64,000 nt of DNA from NCBI GenBank assembly GCA_041918615.1, contig JAYRVH010000089.1, forward strand, positions 1 to 64,000. Reading direction: 5' to 3'. Within the stretch, counting starts at the first letter, position 1; the number at the start of each line of letters is the position of its first letter. Positions 40,411 to 51,237 of the stretch are shown here, in pieces. The notes under the pieces are model-generated. The model did no database searches and had not been told where the DNA came from. It saw only the letters and a list, made by a program, of their open reading frames with translations. The position numbers and the translations under genes were made by a program. The DNA comes from JAEUJM01 sp041918615 (GTDB lineage: Bacteria > Actinomycetota > Acidimicrobiia > Acidimicrobiales > DATDAH01).

Positions 40411-42471
40411 ATGCCGACGACAACCGAGACGCCGCCGTCGTGGTGGCGGGAGACGGCCCGCTCGTTCCTCGAGTTCGTCGGGCTGGCGGGGCTCGCCATC
40501 GCGGAGCCGGTGCTGGCCGCGTTCCGCGAGGGAGCGGACGTGTTCGTGCTTCGCCACGCGGACTCGTTGGACGTCATCGGCTTCGTGCTCGCGGTCGTCC
40601 TCGCTCCCGCCCTCGTGCTTCTCACGTTCGAGTCCCTGCTCTCGCTCCTCGGTCGGCGTGTCCGCCGTGTGGTGCACCTCGTCCTGCTCGCCGGCCTGGC
40701 CGGCCTCGTGGTCATCGGTGCGCTGCGCGATCGCACCGGGTGGGGCCCCGCCCTGCTCGTCGCCGCAGCGGTTCTCGCGGCGGCGCTCGTCGCGTCGGCC
40801 GTGGTCCGGTGGCCCGCCACCCGGCTCTGGATGCGCTATCTCGCCGCGTTCCCCCTTCTGCTCGGGATGGCCTTCGTGTTCGCGTCTCCGGCCACCGACA
40901 TCGTGTTGTCACACGACGTGGCCGCGGCTTCGGGCGTCGACGTGGGCAACCCGGCCCCGGTGATGATGATCGTGCTCGACGAGCTTCCGCTCGCGTCGCT
41001 GCTCGACGAACGCGATCGCATCGACCCCGACCAGTTCCCCAACCTCGCGCGCCTGGCCGGCGACGCCACGTGGTTCCGCAACGAGTCGAGCGTGGCGCCG
41101 TCCACCCCGCAGGCCGTTCCCGCCATCCTCACCGGGGACTACCCCGCCGATCCACAGGCCCTCCCGAGCAGCCAGGAGTACCCGGACAACCTGTTCACCC
41201 TGCTCGGCGCGCGGTACGCGGAGAACGTCACCGAAGGAGTGACCCACCTCTGCCCCGAGACCATCTGCCCACAGGCCAACGACACCATCGGCGGCAGCAC
41301 CCTCGGCGGCCTTCTCGACGATGCCGCCGACGTGTGGCGCCGTCACGTCTCCCCGAACCGCAGCGACGGCCGGGTGAGCTTCCAGGTCCGTCAGTCGAAC
41401 CCCAACGCGCCGCTCACGTTCGCGCAGTTCATCGGCTCCCTCGGCCGCAGTGGCGAACAGCCGCGCCTCGACTTCCTGCACATCCTCTACCCTCACCAAC
41501 CGTGGTTCCACCTCCCCTCCGGGGCGGTCTACGACGCGCCGTTCGTGGCGAGCGGCCTCGACTCGAGCTACCGGTGGCAGGACCAGCAGGTTGCAGACGC
41601 CGGACGGCAACGCCACCTGCTCCAGCTCCGCCACACCGACGTCATGGTCGGCCGGCTCCTCGACCGGATGAAGGAGCTCGGGACCTATGACGAGTCGCTT
41701 GTCGTGTTGACCGCCGACCACGGCGTGTCCTTCATGGCCGGCAACCCCATCCGTGGCGTCTCGTCGGCGAACTACCACCAGATCATGTGGACGCCCTTCC
41801 TGGTCAAGGCCCCCCGCCAGACCGAGGGCGGGGTCGACGATCGCCCCCTGAGCGCGGTCGACGTGCTTCCCACCATCGCCGACCTGCTCGACATCGACAT
41901 TCCCTGGTCGGTCGACGGGCAGTCGGCGTACGCCGACCAACCGCGGGCCGACGGCACCCGCCGTTTCTTCGACTGGAGCCTCAACGCACTCCAGCCGACC
42001 GACGGGCCCTATGTCGAGGTCGACGGGCCCACCGGCTTCCGCCGCCTGCTCGACGAGGCCCCGCCCGGCCGGGGAACGCGCGCCGACCTGCGGCTGTACC
42101 GGTTCGGGGCATGGGGCCCGCTGGTCGGGCAACAGGTGGCCGACCTGGCCAGCTCGTCGTCCCCCCGGCACAGCGGTCGCCTCGACAACGCGTCGGCCTA
42201 CCGGGATGTCGACCGCCGCACCGGCGAGATCCCGGCCTACGTCTCGGGCTCCGTGCGCACCAGTGGCAACGACATCAACGCCGTGGCGGTGGCCGTCAAC
42301 GGCACCGTCGCCGGTTGGTCCGAGCTGCACGCGGCAGTGGTGGGGGCGCCCGAGTGGTACACGATGGTGCCCGAATGGTTCCTCGACGACGGTGCCAACG
42401 AGATCACCCTCTACGCCCTCGGCGGCACCCCGGCGCGGCCCGTCCTGACCCCGATCGACCTCCACATCTGA
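40411..42471 (+). CDS. Membrane-bound sulfatase-like hydrolase/transferase
   Basis: A 686-residue protein with about five N-terminal membrane helices (residues 20-165) and then an outer alkaline-phosphatase-superfamily domain. The domain shows the metal acid in MMIVLDELPLASLL, the nucleophile region SSVAPSTPQAVPAILTGDYP with Ser/Thr in place of the Cys of true sulfatases, and the metal site LTADHGVSF. The layout resembles LtaS/EptA-type enzymes that move phosphoglycerol or phosphoethanolamine groups on envelope polymers. The exact reaction is unknown. Confidence 0.82.
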   Translation: MPTTTETPPSWWRETARSFLEFVGLAGLAIAEPVLAAFREGADVFVLRHADSLDVIGFVLAVVLAPALVLLTFESLLSLLGRRVRRVVHLVLLAGLAGLVVIGALRDRTGWGPALLVAAAVLAAALVASAVVRWPATRLWMRYLAAFPLLLGMAFVFASPATDIVLSHDVAAASGVDVGNPAPVMMIVLDELPLASLLDERDRIDPDQFPNLARLAGDATWFRNESSVAPSTPQAVPAILTGDYPADPQALPSSQEYPDNLFTLLGARYAENVTEGVTHLCPETICPQANDTIGGSTLGGLLDDAADVWRRHVSPNRSDGRVSFQVRQSNPNAPLTFAQFIGSLGRSGEQPRLDFLHILYPHQPWFHLPSGAVYDAPFVASGLDSSYRWQDQQVADAGRQRHLLQLRHTDVMVGRLLDRMKELGTYDESLVVLTADHGVSFMAGNPIRGVSSANYHQIMWTPFLVKAPRQTEGGVDDRPLSAVDVLPTIADLLDIDIPWSVDGQSAYADQPRADGTRRFFDWSLNALQPTDGPYVEVDGPTGFRRLLDEAPPGRGTRADLRLYRFGAWGPLVGQQVADLASSSSPRHSGRLDNASAYRDVDRRTGEIPAYVSGSVRTSGNDINAVAVAVNGTVAGWSELHAAVVGAPEWYTMVPEWFLDDGANEITLYALGGTPARPVLTPIDLHI

Positions 42472-42540
42472 CCGAGACCCCTCCCCGCGCGAGTCTCGGC
42501 TGCTGGGCCCGCCGGGTCGCGCACACGATCGGGGAATGAC

Positions 42541-43869
42541 GTGAGGGAGCGGGTGCGGTGGACCCGGGACGACCGTGAGATCATCCGCCTGGCCCTCCCC
42601 GCCTTCGGCGCCCTCATCGCCCAGCCGCTCTACGTGCTGGCCGACACCGCCGTCGTCGGCCACCTCGGCACGCCCGAGCTGGCCGGCCTCGCCGTCGCCA
42701 ACACCGTGCTGGCCACGCTCTACGCGGTGTTCATCTTCCTGGCCTACGGCACCACCTCGGCCGTCGCCCGCCTCATCGGCGCCGGCGACCACCGTGAGGC
42801 CGCCCACCAGGCCGTCCAAGGGCTGTGGCTGGCGGTCGCCATCGGGATCGGTCTCGCCGTCGCCGGCGAGGTGCTCGCGGTCCCGCTCGTGCGCCTCCTC
42901 GGGGCCGAGGACGAGGTGGCGACGAATGCCCTGATCTACCTACGGGTGAGCCTCCTCGGCGTCCCGGCCACCCTGGTGACCTTCGCCGGCACCGGCTACC
43001 TCCGCGGCCTCCAGAACACCAAGGGTCCGCTGGTCGTGGCGGTGGTGTCGGCGGTGTTCAACCTCGCGTTCGAGGTGTTCCTCATCTACGGACTGGGCTT
43101 CGGCATCGGTGCGTCGGCGGCGTCGACCGTGGTGGCCGAGTGGGGGGCGGCGGCGGTCTACGTGTGGTGGGTGCACCGAGCGGTCGCCACACACGAGGTG
43201 GCGCTACGTCCCCACGCCCAGACGCTGCGGTCGCTGCTCGTGGTCGGCCGCGACCTGTTCCTTCGCACGGTCGCGCTGCGGGGGTCGCTGACCGTGGCCA
43301 CCGCGGTCGCGGCCCGCATCGGCACCGACGACCTGGCCGCCCATCAGATCGCTTTCGAGATCTGGTCGTTCCTGGCGCTGGCCCTCGACGCCATCGCCAT
43401 CGCCGGCCAGTCCATCACCGGGCTCCGGTTGGGCGCCGGCGACGGGCCGGGCGCCCGGGCCGCGGGCCGGCGCATGCTCGAGTGGGGCGTGGCGGCGGGC
43501 ATCGGGGCGGGCCTGCTGGTGCTGCTCGTACGCCCCGTCCTGCCCGACCTCTTCACCGACGACCACGCGGTCATCGCCCTGGCCACGTGCCTGCTGGTGT
43601 TCGTGGCCGTCCTTCAACCCGTCAACGGCGCCGTCTTCGTGCTCGACGGCCTGCTCATCGGTGCCGGCGACCTGCGCTTCCTCGCCAAGGCGATGGTGGT
43701 GAGCATGTGCGTCTTCCTGCCCGCCGCCGCCGCCGTCCTCGTGCTCGACCTCGGCATCGGCTGGCTGTGGGCCGCCATCTCGCTGTTCATGGTCGCCCGC
43801 CTCGTCCCCCTCGCGTGGCGCTTCGCCGGCGACCGATGGATTGTCCTCGGTCGCACCACCGGCGGCTGA
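42541..43869 (+). CDS. MATE family efflux transporter (DinF-like)
   Basis: A 442-residue protein with twelve membrane helices in two related halves. It starts at GTG 42541 with DREIIRLALPAFGALIAQPLYVLADTAVVGHLGTPELAGLAV, the MATE N-terminal pattern. GTGYLRGLQNTKGPLVVAV is the second family motif. MATE proteins export cationic drugs or metabolites against Na+ or H+. It lies 69 bases after the sulfatase-like gene in the same direction. Confidence 0.92.
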   Translation: MRERVRWTRDDREIIRLALPAFGALIAQPLYVLADTAVVGHLGTPELAGLAVANTVLATLYAVFIFLAYGTTSAVARLIGAGDHREAAHQAVQGLWLAVAIGIGLAVAGEVLAVPLVRLLGAEDEVATNALIYLRVSLLGVPATLVTFAGTGYLRGLQNTKGPLVVAVVSAVFNLAFEVFLIYGLGFGIGASAASTVVAEWGAAAVYVWWVHRAVATHEVALRPHAQTLRSLLVVGRDLFLRTVALRGSLTVATAVAARIGTDDLAAHQIAFEIWSFLALALDAIAIAGQSITGLRLGAGDGPGARAAGRRMLEWGVAAGIGAGLLVLLVRPVLPDLFTDDHAVIALATCLLVFVAVLQPVNGAVFVLDGLLIGAGDLRFLAKAMVVSMCVFLPAAAAVLVLDLGIGWLWAAISLFMVARLVPLAWRFAGDRWIVLGRTTGG

Positions 43870-43959
43870 CCGGCGCTGCGGGGCCGGGCGCCACCGGACG
43901 CTCCATACGTAACGATCAGACAAGTTGCTTGCGTAGACGCGGACAGTGCGCAAAGATCT

Positions 43960-43994
43960 CCTTACGAAAGGATCTCCTCGATCCTTTCGTAAGG
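43960..43994. promoter_or_regulatory. Palindromic operator before the Fic gene
   Basis: CCTTACGAAAGGAT and ATCCTTTCGTAAGG form a perfect 14-bp inverted repeat with a 7-base centre. A third half-site ACGAAAGGAT lies at 44003-44012, where its GAAAGGA also serves as ribosome site for the GTG at 44020. A regulator bound here would block both transcription and translation start. Confidence 0.7.
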
Positions 43995-44019
43995 GTTGGG
44001 CAACGAAAGGATCGGCGCC

Positions 44020-45249
44020 GTGCCTGAGCTCGTCGACCGGATCTGGGAAGGCGGCGGCTATGGCGCTCGTCGGGATCGCATGCCGTTCCGCTACCAGGCG
44101 TTCGTGCCGGATCCGGTCGGCGAGGCCGACCATGCCCTGACCGGCCGCGCCGCCGAAGCCGTTGCCACGGCCACCGCAGCGATCACCGCCCTCCAGCAGG
44201 TCACCGCCGGACACGACCTCGAGGCGATCGCCGCTCCCTTGCTCCGAGCCGAAGCCCTCGGTTCGTCGTTCATCGAGGGGCTGCGCGCCTCCAACAAGCG
44301 CGTGGCGCTCGCAGCGTACGAGCCGATCGCGGCAGACGGCGTCGCCCGTGCCGTCCTCGGGAACGTCCGGGCCATGGAACGCGCCATTGAGGTCGGCAGC
44401 TCGCAACGAGCGCTGACGGTCGGCGACCTGATCGAGATCCACCACACGCTGCTCGAGGGCACTGCAGAGGAGCGCTACGCCGGCATCGTCCGGACCGACC
44501 AGAACTGGATCGGCGGACGAGGGCTCAGCCCGGCAGATGCCAGCTTCATCCCACCACCGGAGGACGAGGTGCCACGCCTGCTCGATGACCTCGTCGCACT
44601 GGCGAACCGCGACGACCTGCCTGCCGTGGCTCAAGCCGCGGTCGCACACGCACAGTTCGAGACGATCCACCCCTTCGGTGATGGAAACGGCCGGTCGGGC
44701 CGGTGTCTCATCCACGTCGTCCTACGACGACGCGGCGTGACCCCCCTCGTCGTTCCACCGGTGAGCGTCGTCCTGGCAACGAACGCTCGGCGGTACATCG
44801 CTGGGCTGAACGACTTCAGGGACGCCCACCATGATGACTGGATCGGCGTCTTCGCCGACGCACTCACGGCCGCGGCCGCGGCGACGATTCGGTTGACCAC
44901 CAGGATCGACGACCTGCTGGCCGAACTGATCGAACGAGCCGGATCCCCGCGGACCGACTCGGTAGCGCGGAGGATCATCCTCGGCCTCCCCGCACAAGCC
45001 GTCGTCAGCGCCGAGACCGCCGCTGAGCGGTACGCCGTCACACCCACGGCGAGTCGAGCAGCCCTGAACCGCCTGCAGGCGACGGGGGTGCTCATCCCGA
45101 CGAGGGTGGGGAGGCGTCGAAACCGCGAATGGATCAGCGACGAGCTGTTCGAGGTGCTCGACGCCTTCGAGCACGAGATCGGTGAGCCCGGCGACGGGGC
45201 GGTGCCCCGGCCAACTCCGCCACCCACGAGGCCGCCGAGACCGAGTTGA
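44020..45249 (+). CDS. Fic family protein (class II) with C-terminal winged helix
   Basis: The start GTG at 44020 is preceded by GAAAGGA and gives 409 residues; a TTG at 43996 is an alternative. The catalytic motif is HPFGDGNGRSGR, the AMP-transferase signature HPFx(D/E)GNGRxxR with its His. Upstream, SSFIEGL is the inhibitory (S/T)xxxE(G/N) motif, so this is a self-inhibited class II Fic. The C-terminal 100 residues read as a winged helix (AERYAVTPTASRAALNRLQATGVL). A Fic enzyme attaches AMP to a protein; the target is unknown. The palindrome just upstream fits self-regulation. Codon choice looks less GC-biased than in neighbours. Confidence 0.92.
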   Translation: MPELVDRIWEGGGYGARRDRMPFRYQAFVPDPVGEADHALTGRAAEAVATATAAITALQQVTAGHDLEAIAAPLLRAEALGSSFIEGLRASNKRVALAAYEPIAADGVARAVLGNVRAMERAIEVGSSQRALTVGDLIEIHHTLLEGTAEERYAGIVRTDQNWIGGRGLSPADASFIPPPEDEVPRLLDDLVALANRDDLPAVAQAAVAHAQFETIHPFGDGNGRSGRCLIHVVLRRRGVTPLVVPPVSVVLATNARRYIAGLNDFRDAHHDDWIGVFADALTAAAAATIRLTTRIDDLLAELIERAGSPRTDSVARRIILGLPAQAVVSAETAAERYAVTPTASRAALNRLQATGVLIPTRVGRRRNREWISDELFEVLDAFEHEIGEPGDGAVPRPTPPPTRPPRPS

Positions 45250-45289
45250 TCGCCGACGAGCGTCGACGTTGATCGGCAGCGGTGACGCC

Positions 45290-46516
45290 TCAGAAGGTGG
45301 TGGCGCAGTAGGGGGCGCGCTCCGAACGAAAGAGGTCGTCGGCGTGGGCGGCGGCGCCCGCCACGACCTCCTCGACCCGGCCGGCCGCGGCAAGGGCATG
45401 GAAGGACACACCGCCGAGGTAGACCGCGCCGAGATCGGCGACGTCGAGGCGCAGGTCGGGCGCGGCACCGCCGTCACGGGCACACGTGGCGCCGTCGGGC
45501 CCGCCCTCCAAGCAGTAACGCCCCGAGCCCGCGGGCCGGAAGGGATCGCCCACCTCCAGCACGAGGCCGCCGGCGGCGGCGTAGCGACGCGCCGCGAGCG
45601 CTTCGGCGACGTCGATGACGCGCACCCACAGCACGTCGGTGAGCGAGGTGACGCTCAGCTGGCGGGGCTCGACGAGGCGCCAACGCAGGGGGTCATCGAC
45701 CGGTCGCATGTCCGACCGGGCGACCCGCACGAGGTCGAGGTCGAAGCAGAAGCGCCAGAGCGCCGCCTCGACGCCGGCGTCGACGCCGATGAGCTCGCGC
45801 ACGCGCACGACGCTCTGGAAGTTGCCGTGCTCGGTGCGGCTCTCCTGCTGGTAGCTGGCGTAGCCGTCGGTCTCGCCGTCGAGGCCCTGGTGGACGAGGT
45901 GGAAGGCCTCGCCGCCGCCCTTCCAGCCCTCCCGGGGGCCGAGCATGATGTCCCACCAGGCGTCGGAGCGCGCCAGCGAGCCCACGTGCTCATGCCGCCA
46001 GCGGTCGTAGAACGCGGGGAAGACCGTGCGGGCCTCTTCGGGGGTGACGAGGTGGAGTCGCCCGGGGGGCAGGTCGCCGAGGTACTCGCTGTGGCGGGTG
46101 TCGATCTGCACCGACACCGCGCTGGTGGCGGGGCCGTAGCCGAAGCGGCGGTAGATGCGGCTCTCGGACGCGTTGAGGATGGCGAGCGAGGAGCCCCGCC
46201 CGGCCAGGTCGTCGAGCTGGCGGGCGAGCAGGCCGGTGAGCACGCCCTCGCGGCGGTGGGTGGGCAGCACAGCCACGTTGCTGACCCCGCCGACCGGCAC
46301 GAGACCGCCACCGGGCAGCGTCAGCTCGAACGAGTAGGCGCTGGCGCCGCCGACGAAGCGATCGCCGTCGACCGCGGCGATGCACTGGTCGTACTCGGCC
46401 ACGGTCTTCCACTCGGCCAGGTCCCCGCCCGGATCGGCTACCCCGAAGCCGGCGGAGATGGCGCCGAAGTACGCATCGACCTCGTCCTCGGTGATGGTGC
46501 GGATGTCGACGGGCAC
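45290..46516 (-). CDS. Eis-like GNAT N-acetyltransferase
   Basis: A 408-residue protein of the length of the Eis family. It starts at GTG 46516 with VDIRTITEDEVDAYFGAISAGFG. The first GNAT domain shows the acetyl-CoA loop VAVLPTHRREGVLTGLL, and YRRFGYGPATSAVSV follows. The middle domain is a second GNAT fold, and the C-terminal part is an SCP2-like domain (LEVGDPFRPAGSGRYCLEGG). It ends in a free C-terminal Phe (YCATTF), as Eis does. Eis proteins acetylate aminoglycosides or protein lysines; the native substrate here is unknown. Confidence 0.9.
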   Translation of the reverse strand: MPVDIRTITEDEVDAYFGAISAGFGVADPGGDLAEWKTVAEYDQCIAAVDGDRFVGGASAYSFELTLPGGGLVPVGGVSNVAVLPTHRREGVLTGLLARQLDDLAGRGSSLAILNASESRIYRRFGYGPATSAVSVQIDTRHSEYLGDLPPGRLHLVTPEEARTVFPAFYDRWRHEHVGSLARSDAWWDIMLGPREGWKGGGEAFHLVHQGLDGETDGYASYQQESRTEHGNFQSVVRVRELIGVDAGVEAALWRFCFDLDLVRVARSDMRPVDDPLRWRLVEPRQLSVTSLTDVLWVRVIDVAEALAARRYAAAGGLVLEVGDPFRPAGSGRYCLEGGPDGATCARDGGAAPDLRLDVADLGAVYLGGVSFHALAAAGRVEEVVAGAAAHADDLFRSERAPYCATTF

Positions 46517-46682
46517 GCACCCCACCCTGCCACGGCGAAGCCCGTCACTCACCAGGTTTGCGCTGCGCGGGCCTCGAGCCCGTCGAACCGGGGCAGCGAC
46601 ACGTCCATCACACCGACCCGCGCCGCCGAGGTTCTGCGACAGCCTGCAGAGCACCGGGATCCGGTGCCAGAACGCGCTGCCG

Positions 46683-47177
46683 TCAGTCCTCGGGGCAGCG
46701 CACGTCGCCGTAGGTGAAGAGGGTGTAGGCAGCCTCCGCGTTCTGACCGGTGGGATCGATGCCGGCCGAGCTGTCGAAGTCGTCGAAGGTCGTGTACCGG
46801 TAGCCGAGCGCGTCCGCGTCGATCCGGAACCGGTCGAACACCGTCGCCACCTGCTGCACCACCACGTCCATGCCGTCGGGGGCGTTCTCGACCAGACGGT
46901 CCTCGGCCTCGGCGAGCGTGTCCCAGTCGGCCTCGACCTGGGCGGGGGTCGCCGTCGGCGGGGGCTCGCCCACCGCTGTATAGGCCTCCTGGAAGTCCAC
47001 GATGGCGGCGCAGAACGCGGGGTCGCCGTTCCGTGCGACGGTGTCGGCGCCTTCGGGCCCGGTCGCCGACCAGGTGGACGCCGAGCGGCCACCACTCGGG
47101 TCGTCGGAACCGCAGGCAGCACCCACGAGCGCCAGGGCGACGACGAGCACAGCGAGCAGCCGGGTGGCGTGACCCAC
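46683..47177 (-). CDS. Hypothetical lipoprotein
   Basis: A 164-residue exported protein. The signal MGHATRLLAVLVVALALVGAAC has a lipobox LVGAAC with Cys at residue 22. The mature part is helical and acidic, with conserved-looking AFCAAIVDFQEAY and a C-terminal CPED; two cysteines could pair. No family is recognised. It follows gatB by 3 bases and may share its transcript. The 166 bases up to the next gene (46517-46682) show nothing clear. Confidence 0.78.
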   Translation of the reverse strand: MGHATRLLAVLVVALALVGAACGSDDPSGGRSASTWSATGPEGADTVARNGDPAFCAAIVDFQEAYTAVGEPPPTATPAQVEADWDTLAEAEDRLVENAPDGMDVVVQQVATVFDRFRIDADALGYRYTTFDDFDSSAGIDPTGQNAEAAYTLFTYGDVRCPED

Positions 47178-47180
47178 CGC

Positions 47181-48703
47181 TCAGCCGGCCCGGCGCTGCT
47201 CGAGCAGGGCGGTCACCGTCTTGCCGTCGGCATTGCCCTGGGTCGCCTTCATCACCTGACCGACGAAGAACCCCGTGAGCTTGCCGCGAGCCTTGTCGTC
47301 GCCGGTCACGAACCGCTCCCACTGCTCGGCATTGGCCGCGATGATGCCGTCGACGACGTCGCCGAGGGCGTCGGCCGAAAGGGCGGCGAACCCCTTCTCC
47401 GTCGCGATCGCCGCCGGAGCCGCCCCCGTGCCCACCATCTCGGCGAGGACCGCCTTGGCCTGCGTCGGCGTGAGCGCCCCCTCGGCCTCCATCCGGACCA
47501 GTTCGGCGAAGGCACCCGGGTCGAGGTCAGCGGCGCCGTCGACGGCCAGGTTCTGCTCGGCGTGGGTGAGCAGGCGCCGGGGGTCGGCGCCGGCACCGAT
47601 GGCGGCCAGGACGAGGTGGTCGAGACCCCGGTCGACCACCAGCGCGGTGTCGGCCGACGAGACACCGGCGGCCGCCGCGAGGGCATCACGACGCTCGGCG
47701 GGCAGCGGTGGGATGCTCGCGTCGAGCGCTGCCAGCCACTCGGGGTCCGGCACCAGGGGCACCAGGTCGGGCTCGGGGAAGTAGCGGTAGTCGTAGGCCT
47801 CCTCCTTCGAGCGCAGCGTGTGCGTGCGACCGTCGGCCTCGTCCCAGTGGCGGGTCTGCTGGATCACCCGCTCGCCCGCCTCGAGCAGGTCGATCTGACG
47901 GGCGGCTTCGTAGTCGATGGCCCGGCCGAGCGATCGCAACGAGTTGAGGTTCTTGATCTCGCACCGGTTGCCGAACGCCTCGGCGCCGACGCGGCGGACC
48001 GACACGTTGGCGTCGACCCGCATCGAGCCCTCCTCCATCTTGGCGTCGGACACCTCGACGGCCAGGAGCACGGCGCGCAGCTCCGCGACGTAGGCCTTGG
48101 CGTCCTCTCCCGAGCGAAGATCGGGCCGTCCCACGATCTCCACCAGCGGCACGCCCGCGCGGTTGTAGTCGACGAGCGAGTGGCCCGCCTCGTGGATGCG
48201 ACCGCCGCCACCGACGTGGGTCGACTTGCCGGTGTCCTCTTCGATGTGGGCCCGCTCGATGCCGACCCGAACGCCGCTGGGGAGGTCGAGCCGGCCGTCG
48301 ATGTTGGTGGGCTGGTCGAACTGGGTGACCTGGTAGTCCTTCGGCATGTCGGGGTAGAAGTAGTTCTTGCGGGCGAAGGTGGACGGCTGCACGGTGCAAT
48401 GCAGGGCGCGACCGAGCCGCATGGCGAAGTCGACCGCGCGGGCGTTCAGCACCGGCAACGAGCCCGGCAGCCCCAGGCACACCGGGCAGACGTTGGTGTT
48501 GGGCGCGGACCCGAACTGGTTGGGGCACCCGCAGAAGAGCTTCGTCGCCGTCGCCAGCTCGCAGTGGACCTCGAGCCCGATCACGGTCTCCCATTCCCCT
48601 GCACCTCCTCCGTCGGCGCCCCTTCGGGATCCGACTCCCGTCGGATCAGCGGCTGCGCTCCGCTCCGCCGCGTCGCCCCCTGCGGGTGAGTCTGTGCCGA
48701 CGA

Positions 48704-48707
<4 letters not shown>
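47181..48707 (-). CDS. gatB: Asp-tRNA(Asn)/Glu-tRNA(Gln) amidotransferase subunit B
   Basis: A 508-residue subunit that binds the misacylated tRNA and phosphorylates its carboxyl group. VIGLEVHCELATATKLFCGC begins the catalytic core at residue 42; its cysteines with CPVCLGLPGSLPVLN form the zinc site. DYNRAGVPLVEIVGRPDL is the PET112 signature. The C-terminus is the YqeY-like tail domain. The ATG overlaps the gatA stop by 4 bases (ATGA). The first 38 residues are unusual: 28 of them match the N-terminus of CimA and come from a dispersed repeat. No other in-frame ATG, GTG or TTG lies between the repeat and the core. Confidence 0.95.
48600..48683 (-). repeat. Dispersed coding repeat, copy 2 (5' end of gatB)
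   Basis: Matches 6379-6462 without gaps (about 65 of 84 bases by hand count) and is read in the same frame. Here its centre is a perfect hairpin: GATCCGAC and GTCGGATC around a 4-base loop (48628-48647). It encodes residues 9-36 of GatB. Confidence 0.75.
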
Positions 48708-50142
<1,435 letters not shown>

Positions 50143-50143
<1 letters not shown>

Positions 50144-50445
50144 CAGGGCTCTTCACCGAGGGCCGGTGGGACGCGGAAGCGGTCGTCCTCGACCGACGGC
50201 GCCTGGGACAGCACCTCGGCGCGGTCGAGCGTGGGACGCACCTCGTCGGCGCGGAGCACGTTCTGCAGCGGGAGCGGGTGCGACGTGGGCGGGACCTCGC
50301 CGACATCGAGGGCCTCGACGTCGGCAGCATGGTCGAGCACCGCCGCCAGCTGGTCGGTGAACAGGTCGAGCTCGTCGTCGTCGATGGCGAGCCGCGCCAG
50401 TTCGGCCACGTGGGCGACGTCGTCGCGGGTGATCTTGTGAGCCAC
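50143..50445 (-). CDS. gatC: Asp-tRNA(Asn)/Glu-tRNA(Gln) amidotransferase subunit C
   Basis: A 100-residue belt subunit that holds GatA and GatB together. ITRDDVAHVAELARLAIDDDEL and FTDQLAAVLDHAADVEALD match the family, and the C-terminal LSQAPSVEDDRFRVPPALGEE is the usual end. It shares one base with gatA. The upstream hydrolase ends 9 bases before it in the same direction. Confidence 0.96.
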
Positions 50446-50454
50446 CTTCCGATG

Positions 50455-51237
50455 CTAGGTCCCCTGCGGCACCGTGGTGACCTCGGCGGCGAAGTCGACG
50501 GCACGGGCCTCGATGATGTCCTTGTCGTAGTCGAGGGTGGCCACGTGGAAGCTCCGCTCGAGGGTGACCCGTTCCACCGGCCCGGACACCGACGCGGCCA
50601 GGACGTCGCTGTCCGAGGCCGGCACGGTGTGGTCCTGGGGGCTGGTGAGGAGCAGGAGCGGGCAGGTGATCTTCACCAGCTCGGGTCCGAACTGCTCGGC
50701 TGCCACGAACATGGAGAGCAACGGCGCCACCGGCACGAGCTCGTAGGCCGCCAGCTCCACCACGTCGGGATCCGCGATGTCCGAGGCGATACCGGGCAGC
50801 ATCTCCTCACCGGCGGCGACCATGCCCTCCACGAAGGCCCGCATCTCGGGGCTCACCTGGATGGCCGGGTTGATGCAGACGATCCCCGCGATCTCGGGGT
50901 GCCTGGTGGCCAGCCAGCACGTCAGGGCCCCGCCCATGGAGAGCCCGGCCACCACCACCCGGTCGACCCGCCCGGCCAGGGAGCGGTACCCGGCCTCGGC
51001 TGCGGCGGACCAGTCGTCCCATGAGGTGCCCTGCAGGTCGTCGACGCTGGTGCCGTGCCCCGGCAACAGCGGCAGCTCGACGGTGAAGCCGGCGCGATGG
51101 AGGGCCTGGGCCAGGCCGCGCATCGAGTGGCAGTTCCCGGTGAAGCCGTGGAGCACGAGCACGCCGTGCCCGTTGGTTCCCTCGGCCGACCAGGGCTCGG
51201 CGCCCGGGATGACCGGGGACTCAGACATAGGGGTCAT
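50455..51237 (-). CDS. Alpha/beta hydrolase, carboxylesterase/monoacylglycerol lipase type
   Basis: A 260-residue hydrolase. VLVLHGFTGNCHSMRGLAQ is the oxyanion region, LLPGHGTSVDDL follows, the nucleophile elbow is GLSMGG, the acid is in TSPQDHTVPA and the His in LERSFHVATLDYD. The pattern fits the Est30/thermostable carboxylesterase group. The first ATG (51237) or that at 51228 overlaps the ferredoxin stop. It lies just before gatC, so the order is ferredoxin, hydrolase, gatC, gatA, gatB. Confidence 0.88.
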   Translation of the reverse strand: MTPMSESPVIPGAEPWSAEGTNGHGVLVLHGFTGNCHSMRGLAQALHRAGFTVELPLLPGHGTSVDDLQGTSWDDWSAAAEAGYRSLAGRVDRVVVAGLSMGGALTCWLATRHPEIAGIVCINPAIQVSPEMRAFVEGMVAAGEEMLPGIASDIADPDVVELAAYELVPVAPLLSMFVAAEQFGPELVKITCPLLLLTSPQDHTVPASDSDVLAASVSGPVERVTLERSFHVATLDYDKDIIEARAVDFAAEVTTVPQGT

